From assembly GCA_037178975.1 (NCBI GenBank), contig JASJZH010000002.1, positions 5,817,501 through 5,881,500 of the forward strand: a stretch of 64,000 nucleotides of DNA, read 5' to 3'. The notes under the pieces are model-generated. The model searched no databases and was not told the origin of the DNA. It saw only the letters and a list, made by a program, of their open reading frames with translations. Below are positions 57,436 through 64,000 of the stretch, piece after piece. Origin of the DNA: Oscheius tipulae (lineage: Eukaryota; Nematoda; Chromadorea; Rhabditida; Rhabditidae). Both the position numbers and the translations under genes were made by a program. Positions within the stretch are counted from its first letter, which is position 1, and each line of letters starts with the position of its first letter.

Positions 57436-58801
57436 CGAAGAAAGCAACGAAGGATACGAATAGAACAATAAAAAAGTCTCTCGTTGGTCTAAATGTTCTT
57501 TTAAAGATGGAGAGGGACATAGTACGGGAAGTCCTAGTAACCTAATTAGAGAAATCATTCTTGGCCACACTAAACACTTGCAGGAACGGACTTGGGATTG
57601 CATGTCAGGATAAGATTAAAACTGTCTACCGGAGAAGCCAACTTATTGGCTCAAAAGGACCCGAATGCCTTCTTGAGGTCAACTGCTGAGCTCGCAAGTC
57701 AGTCACTGTCCCTCCTACTCCCGCAACAACCTTTCAGTGGTCACTTATAAAGAAACAACAGCAACAGACGAACCCGTTTAATATAGAAAACAATTCATTT
57801 TAACAACCAACAATTTACTCGCTCTCCTCGGTACGGATACGGGCATGGCCGTTCGTCAACTTGATTCCGAGCTGGTTGGCCCTCTCGACGATGGCTTTAC
57901 GGGATTTGGCCGATGTGGTGTGGGCAACTTCTCCACTGTATTTGTAGGACTGCATCAGGAGCATGTCAAGATCCTAAAAGTTCAATTTGTAATCCTATAA
58001 ATAACAAACAGTACCTTGACATTGCGGATAACAACCTTCTTCATTCCGCTGGGAAGCACAAACTTGGTTCTCTTGTCAGATCCATAACCGATGACGGGCA
58101 TGGAGCGAGTTCCGCGGAAACGTCTACGGACGCGGTTATCAATTCCCTTAGGTTTGCGCCAGTTGGGCTTCAGGCGGTGGTAACTGAAAGTGTACAAATG
58201 AGGAAAAGTATAGATTACATCGATATTTTCGGCATGTAAGGTGGGAAAAGAAACGTACCGGTCACTCTCATGGCGCTTGAATTTGGTGAGCTTCTTTTTG
58301 ACAATGCGGACCTTGGTTCCTGATACAAAGACCATTTTACCCTGAAATTCGCACAATTAAGTCGATAATGAGATGAGTAAGAAGAAGAAAGAGACAAATT
58401 CAAGAAATAACGTGGTTTATAGAGCAGGGAACTATTTTTTTTCGAAGGAACCGACTGCAGTTGAATGAAACAAGCCCAGAATGATCAAACTAGAAAGGAA
58501 ATGGCGAAACAATTACGTTGATTTATATATTAGAGCCAAAATAAGCATTTTCTCAGTAGAAATAAGCTAAGAAACGGTTGCCGTCATTTGAGACGATCTT
58601 TTCCTTCAATTTGACGTGGAAAAAGTAGTAAACGAAACAAAAAGAAACACGAAAAAAAGGAGAGAAACGGCAGAAAATTTGGGATTCGTCAATTCATTTG
58701 GCTGCGTATCGGCAGGCCGTTGCCTGCGTATTCAATGTTCAAATGCTGAGTCGAATACGATTCCTTTCTTGATGATTCAAAACCAGGATATTTGGTATTT
58801 C
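57436..58801 (+). repeat. Large inverted repeat, left arm (1,366 bp)
   Basis: Base 57436+n matches the complement of 63373-n throughout every stretch I compared, with no length change. The arm includes a whole RPL32 gene and about 380 bp of its 3' flank. It breaks sharply at both ends: outside at CGAAG/CTTCG and inside after GATATTTGGTATTTC. Confidence 0.92.
57815..58335 (-). CDS. RPL32: Ribosomal protein L32 (eL32), left copy
   Basis: Exons 58335-58259, 58183-58015 and 57973-57815 encode [20 protein letters not shown], then [20 protein letters not shown] with the eL32 signature [20 protein letters not shown], and [20 protein letters not shown] ending [13 protein letters not shown]. The full length of 134 residues is normal for the 60S protein eL32. 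Codon and amino-acid sequence match the right copy, so both could be functional. An acceptor TTTCAG lies 6 nt before the ATG. Confidence 0.96.
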
Positions 58802-59867
58802 CTGTGTTTCTATAGCCAAATTCGGCCCGACACCATAGAAAGAAACATATAAATCTTGAAATCAAGGGACTACGTGAAACCACTCTTTCTCAAAAACCTA
58901 TTACGCTTAATACAGACAGAGCAGTATTTTTTCCAGTTTGCTGGCTTATTGGGCTTCTTGAAAAAGCTGATATATCTCCTCCGCTGGGGAAGGTCAGCCT
59001 TTGTCTTACCGAGTCACAAAACGTTGAATACAGTGCTTTGGAACCTCTGATCCTGCCATGATTTTCTTCGAAAATCACGTCAAAACAGCGTTGTGACAAT
59101 GGGAAACTGACTCGAGACGTGTCTAAACGATCGTCAATCTAGAGACTTTGACTGTCTCTGTACTCTTGCATAGATTTCTGCCCCGTAATTTTGCCATCTC
59201 TTATTTTTATCTAGAGTTTTCACAAGTTTTACCTATCAAACTTCTATGAACCAAGCTAGATTTCTAGACAGACTTTTCACAACCTAGCCGAGCAGTCCCG
59301 TTTGACCCCTTTTCCCACTGAACAAGACAAATTTTGGTTCTAAATGAGACATTATCATACTGTTTTGTCTGGTGAATGATTCACGACTTTAGTACGGCCT
59401 AACTTTGCTTGAAATTCATGAATTTCTAGGTTGTAGGTAGCCGAATGTGGCCAATTTGTTTGGCATTTCCTCATTTTTTTTAATTAGAAGACTTTCCGAG
59501 CCATCACGGTTTCCAATTGAACCTTGTCACGGTAAAAACTCGTATATCCGGTCAGAGCATCGCTGCTCAGGTTTACCGAAAAAATGGTTTTGGAATGACT
59601 GGTTGCTCAGCTGCGTTTCATACACATAAAGCCGACGACGTCCTCAGGTGAATTTTGTTGAGCCTTTATCCGATAAGAACTGGGGTCAAACCGCTGGCGA
59701 TGACCTGAAGATGACCCAGCCAGCGGCCCTTCTCTTTGTCTTTTTTTCTGGTCGTCATCTTAGGGACAAAACCACGAGCTTCAACTTTCTTGACACTTTT
59801 CACGAATTTGGAAAGGGGGTTCGGCAGTCTGCAGTTTTCAAAATATTCAGAGCCACGTTTTCGGTCA

Positions 59868-60005
59868 TCAATAAAATAAGCTGTCTTCTCCGTCCGTCCA
59901 TCGAAACCCTTTTGTGTTTGCAAAAATGTGTACGCAACGCGGAAATTTCCATGATTTGTCAATTTTCTCGGTGTTATCGTGACTTTGTGGGGTACTCGAT
60001 ATTTG
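59868..60005 (-). repeat. Interspersed repeat, copy 2
   Basis: The reverse complement of this segment resembles 26268-26395 (shared CACGATAACACCGAGAAA and the GACGGACGGA block, about 75-80% by eye). See copy 1. Confidence 0.6.
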
Positions 60006-60230
60006 CAGTGGTGTGCAAAACTTCCGAGAGACATGCTCGACAGTTTCTACGAAAGAAGTAGTGAGCTTTGAACTGAAGTTAATTAAAATAACCAAAAAAC
60101 ATAAATCAAACTGGGAAAATGGCAATGTTTTATATCTAATCACTACTCTGTATGACCTTTAAAGAAGCCTGAACTGTGGGAAAAGGTGGGGAAGTAGTAG
60201 TGAACTGATCCCTGCCATGGCATGGATCGG

Positions 60231-61358
60231 TATAGTGTGTTCACAAAAAAAAACAACCAAACGAATCGCAGGCATTTTTGGCGCGGATTCAAACAGCCTA
60301 AAATTGATTTGAATTTCAATGAGCTCTTCTTTTAAATCTTTTTTCTTATGTTGAAGAAGAATTCATTTGTCGCGAAGACATCAACTTTTGGTAATAGTTC
60401 GGCAGGTGGCCCCGTTCATTCAAACGGGATTTCGCGCACTTTTTCTTTTTGGCGGGTTTTGAATTTTCTTCGCGATTTTGATATTCTCCCCTGTTCTTCA
60501 TCATTTTCTGCTAGGATCTAACGTTTTCTCCTCTCCAAAATAATATTTCGAGGCAAAATAGAGAACGCATCAAAAGGTATACAGATTAAAGTGAAAAGAC
60601 ATCGTTTGAATAATTCCTTCCGACGGACCCAGGGTAGGGTATAGACTTATCCGAATAGTTTCCATGGATTGAGGCCCCTGGCTCTTTGGAATGTACTCTC
60701 GCAGTACAAATGAATGTAGAGTCTTCTGAGTCGAGGACCGTACGGCTGCGACTCTGATAATCAAGAAGTAAATTGCTCTGGGAAGCATTATCTACTCCGA
60801 TGAATGGAAGCCATACCGTCAGACTGTTCATCACGGCTACGTCCACCGAGCCGTGAACCATTCCCAGAATTTACGCGATACCAATACTTTTATTATTCTC
60901 CTACTGTTTTTGATATAAAAAAATGCAGAGAACATAGGAGAGAAGGCGGAAAACACCAAAAAAATGACGAAGAGGATATCAAGATGTGAAGGAAATTCAA
61001 AACCCGCTAAAAAGAAAAAGTGCGCGAAAATCCGTTTGAACGAACGGGGCCACCTGCCGAACTATTACCCAACTTTTTTACTTCCCTGATCAATATTCAT
61101 ATTAGTATCGATTCCCCCGAAGATTTTGTGTCTGAGGAGAGTGATTTGGACGAAGATGAGCGAGAAGTTTCCTACTTTATTCCAATAAATGTTACCTGTT
61201 GTTTAACAAAAAGGAAAACGGAAAAATAACTAAAAATACGGAAAAGGACAAAATTGTTTGATGAACGAAATGATTGAATCTAATTTTTAGGCGTTTGAAT
61301 CCGCCAAAAAAAGCCCGCGATTGCTGGTCGTTTGGTTGTTTTTTGTGAACACACTATA
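60231..61358. mobile_element. Non-autonomous terminal-inverted-repeat / foldback element
   Basis: Both ends read TATAGTGTGTTCACAAAAAA inward, the right end in complement (61339-61358). The arms stay similar for a further few hundred bases: a CAACCAAACGA block, GCGGATTCAAACxGCCTAAAA, then AGTTCGGCAGGTGGCCCCGT and TTCGCGCACTTTTTCTTTTT at about 60400-60455 and, in complement, about 61013-61068. Arms differ by small substitutions and one larger insertion on the right, so the element is old. A TA or TATA target duplication is possible. A short plus-strand frame (61020-61229, Asp/Glu-rich) may be a relic of a transposase N-terminus. No intact transposase is present. Confidence 0.65.
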
Positions 61359-62007
61359 GGGAGGGGATCGCGCAACCTGAGTAAAATCAACAGAAGGATC
61401 ATTTGTCAAACACAAAACGGCTGAGGAAAGAACGGGTCAATCGCGTGAAAATCAAAAGAGTGACCATTTGGAGAGGGAGAGAGGGTCTCTCAAAAGCTTT
61501 TTATTGTAGGGATCCACTTGGCCCCTGTTGGAAAAGGCATACTCTACAGCTACGAGTGAAACAATTGGTGAAAAGGAAGACGTGTCTGTTTACCACATAA
61601 AAGCTTAGAGCCACTACAGCATCGACATTTTCTCATTGTCAGTACCTAAAAGTTCTTATTGAACCTTTGGAGTCGATTCGGATTACATTAGCAGAAGTAA
61701 TAAATTTGGGGCTGCTCGACTGTGAACAATTGGTCTGGAGGCACTAAAGGTCTACTTGTGGGGCCCTAGACATTGACTGGTACCGAAAACAGCAGCCTTT
61801 ATGATCATGTTTGGATACTTGATCTATTCTCCTTCAAGGGTGATTGATCACGCTTTCTAAGAGGTCCAATAATGAAAAAAGAAAACTGCTAGTTTGTAGC
61901 AGGCCGGATAGCCACTGAAGAATAGCGGTTTCACGAAACTTCACTTTTCAAGCTTTTCATGCTATTGTCGGTCCGAATGTTGCTATGAAAACATGAGAAT
62001 TTCCCGA

Positions 62008-63373
62008 GAAATACCAAATATCCTGGTTTTGAATCATCAAGAAAGGAATCGTATTCGACTCAGCATTTGAACATTGAATACGCAGGCAACGGCCTGCCGA
62101 TACGCAGCCAAATGAATTGACGAATCCCAAATTTTCTGCCGTTTCTCTCCTTTTTTTCGTGTTTCTTTTTGTTTCGTTTACTACTTTTTCCACGTCAAAT
62201 TGAAGGAAAAGATCGTCTCAAATGACGGCAACCGTTTCTTAGCTTATTTCTACTGAGAAAATGCTTATTTTGGCTCTAATATATAAATCAACGTAATTGT
62301 TTCGCCATTTCCTTTCTAGTTTGATCATTCTGGGCTTGTTTCATTCAACTGCAGTCGGTTCCTTCGAAAAAAAATAGTTCCCTGCTCTATAAACCACGTT
62401 ATTTCTTGAATTTGTCTCTTTCTTCTTCTTACTCATCTCATTATCGACTTAATTGTGCGAATTTCAGGGTAAAATGGTCTTTGTATCAGGAACCAAGGTC
62501 CGCATTGTCAAAAAGAAGCTCACCAAATTCAAGCGCCATGAGAGTGACCGGTACGTTTCTTTTCCCACCTTACATGCCGAAAATATCGATGTAATCTATA
62601 CTTTTCCTCATTTGTACACTTTCAGTTACCACCGCCTGAAGCCCAACTGGCGCAAACCTAAGGGAATTGATAACCGCGTCCGTAGACGTTTCCGCGGAAC
62701 TCGCTCCATGCCCGTCATCGGTTATGGATCTGACAAGAGAACCAAGTTTGTGCTTCCCAGCGGAATGAAGAAGGTTGTTATCCGCAATGTCAAGGTACTG
62801 TTTGTTATTTATAGGATTACAAATTGAACTTTTAGGATCTTGACATGCTCCTGATGCAGTCCTACAAATACAGTGGAGAAGTTGCCCACACCACATCGGC
62901 CAAATCCCGTAAAGCCATCGTCGAGAGGGCCAACCAGCTCGGAATCAAGTTGACGAACGGCCATGCCCGTATCCGTACCGAGGAGAGCGAGTAAATTGTT
63001 GGTTGTTAAAATGAATTGTTTTCTATATTAAACGGGTTCGTCTGTTGCTGTTGTTTCTTTATAAGTGACCACTGAAAGGTTGTTGCGGGAGTAGGAGGGA
63101 CAGTGACTGACTTGCGAGCTCAGCAGTTGACCTCAAGAAGGCATTCGGGTCCTTTTGAGCCAATAAGTTGGCTTCTCCGGTAGACAGTTTTAATCTTATC
63201 CTGACATGCAATCCCAAGTCCGTTCCTGCAAGTGTTTAGTGTGGCCAAGAATGATTTCTCTAATTAGGTTACTAGGACTTCCCGTACTATGTCCCTCTCC
63301 ATCTTTAAAAGAACATTTAGACCAACGAGAGACTTTTTTATTGTTCTATTCGTATCCTTCGTTGCTTTCTTCG
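62008..63373 (-). repeat. Large inverted repeat, right arm (1,366 bp)
   Basis: Reverse complement of 57436-58801. Homopolymer runs that usually mutate fast are the same length in both arms (for example the 8-base T/A run at about 58434 and 62368), which indicates a very recent duplication, active gene conversion or an assembly artefact. Confidence 0.92.
62474..62994 (+). CDS. RPL32: Ribosomal protein L32 (eL32), right copy
   Basis: Exons 62474-62550, 62626-62794 and 62836-62994 encode the same 134-residue protein as the left copy, again with short GT-AG introns of 75 and 41 bp. The two genes point away from each other with about 4.1 kb between their ATGs. ATTAAA lies about 35 nt after the stop and can serve as polyadenylation signal. 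Confidence 0.96.
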
Positions 63374-63705
63374 GGGTCGTCTTTCGGACCTATCATTTGT
63401 TTCGGCAAAATAATCAAGACGCTGTTTTTTCATGCAGTCAAGTTCTTTGTTTCTTAAAATAGCCTTTTTTCGTACAGCAAGCCCTTATTAAAACATCGTG
63501 ACACGACGGTAATCTGCGACCGTATTCGGAGTCTAGTGATTCGTTCCCACTGCCGAATCTTCAACATTCAGAGACCTCTTTTCCATTGAAGCTGACAGAA
63601 ACCGTTCTAGTCTTTTAAAATTCATTGAATGGTTTATATGTTGCTGTTTTTTATTTATAATAAATGGCCACTTGCAGGTCGATGCTGTTGCTGCCGAGAG
63701 AAGAC
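63374..63705. other. Sequence between right arm and last gene
   Basis: No gene or repeat is recognised. It contains the minus-strand AATAAA for the small gene at 63706-63976. Confidence 0.4.
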
Positions 63706-63976
63706 CTAAGCTGATCTTTGTTGCTTTTCGCACGTGGTACTTACACTTGAGAGCGAAAGCCGGCGGAACTGTCGGAAGATGACGTTCCCATGCTCATCGT
63801 GGATGAAATTGTTCTGATTTTCATACTTTTGAAATTAGAACCCTTACCGTTGGATTTTGTCGGAAGGTCTCGTATTCTGATAGAGCTGGCTGCAACTTTG
63901 GTAAACCATAGGGAACACTTCGAATTATTGTCGACTGGAGCTTGTTCTCCTTCACTTTCTCTACTTTAAGGGCCAT
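63706..63976 (-). CDS. Small unrecognised protein
   Basis: Two exons joined by a proposed 34-bp intron give about 78 residues, beginning MALKVEKVKENKLQSTIIRS and VPYGLPKLQPALSEYETFRQ, then FIHDEHGNVIFRQFRRLSL, and ending EKQQRSA. Composition is protein-like, an acceptor-like GACAG lies 14 nt before the ATG, and AATAAA lies about 50 nt after the stop on the same strand. I do not recognise the family. It might be truncated at its 3' end by the neighbouring inverted-repeat arm. Confidence 0.5.
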
Positions 63977-64000
63977 TTTTTCATAGAGATCTGTCAGTTG

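Larger units (their letters stand above)
58802..62007. other. Spacer of the large inverted repeat
   Basis: 3.2 kb of unique sequence between the arms. It holds the second copy of an interspersed repeat (59868-60005) and a 1.1-kb terminal-inverted-repeat element (60231-61358). The rest shows no gene. A small CGGCAGG-type hairpin lies just inside the left arm at 58712-58727, with its mirror copy in the right arm. Confidence 0.5.

Noticed and set aside
57269-57463. Short frame with ANRPFLYLVAF, resembling a serpin C-terminus
   Set aside because: No upstream serpin sequence is present, no reactive-centre loop is seen, and it overlaps another plausible exon in a different frame.
1-64000. CRISPR array, bacterial operon or prophage
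   Set aside because: No direct repeats with regular spacers, no Shine-Dalgarno-linked genes; genes have introns and eukaryotic families throughout.

Overview
The window reads as a compact invertebrate metazoan nuclear genome. It carries about 18 protein-coding genes in 64 kb, split by GT-AG introns that are mostly 30-80 bp long, and I see no bacterial-type gene organisation. Several genes fit a nematode-like or other small protostome animal: an NRF-6-type acyltransferase, a ShK-domain heme peroxidase, a FLD-1/TLCD-type TLC protein, a stand-alone molybdopterin G domain and an acetate CoA-transferase/hydrolase. The CIP2A, prothymosin-like and TMEM59-like genes are not typical of model nematodes, so the phylum stays open. 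Most start codons lie 0-26 nt after a sequence that looks like a 3' splice acceptor with no visible upstream exon. At least one gene pair is only 3 nt apart on the same strand. Together these suggest spliced-leader trans-splicing and operons (inference).

Layout. 0-9.8 kb: an NRF-6-like acyltransferase (+) converges on a mitochondrial acetyl-CoA hydrolase/CoA-transferase (-), whose large intron holds a decayed retroelement integrase on the opposite strand. 9.8-18 kb: a minus-strand run LYRM4/ISD11 -> MAT1 -> transportin-3, proposed as an operon. 18-24 kb: BCS1L (+) and a TMEM59-like membrane protein (+). 25-30 kb: ShK-peroxidase (+). 29.7-33.9 kb: CWC21/SRRM2-like -> SIN1/MAPKAP1 (-). 34.7-39.9 kb: CIP2A (+). 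40-41 kb: an aquaporin (-) with an altered second NPA box. 42.4-46.3 kb: an adenosine-receptor-like GPCR (+). 46.4-48.2 kb: TLCD/FLD-1-like (-). 49.4-52 kb: NLE1/Notchless -> MoCo G-domain protein (-). 54-55 kb: an acidic prothymosin-like protein (-).

57.4-63.4 kb is a large inverted repeat. Two 1,366-bp arms each carry a full RPL32 gene, divergently oriented, around a 3.2-kb spacer that contains a second, older terminal-inverted-repeat element. At least eight short tRNA-like (A-box/B-box) elements are scattered through introns and intergenic DNA, probably a tRNA-derived SINE family.

Functionally the genes are mostly housekeeping: Fe-S cluster assembly (LYRM4), respiratory complex III assembly (BCS1L), TFIIH/CAK (MAT1), nuclear import of SR proteins (TNPO3), splicing (CWC21), TORC2 (SIN1), ribosome assembly (NLE1) and the ribosome (RPL32). 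Exon coordinates were derived by eye. Gene ends are reliable, but some internal splice junctions are approximate.
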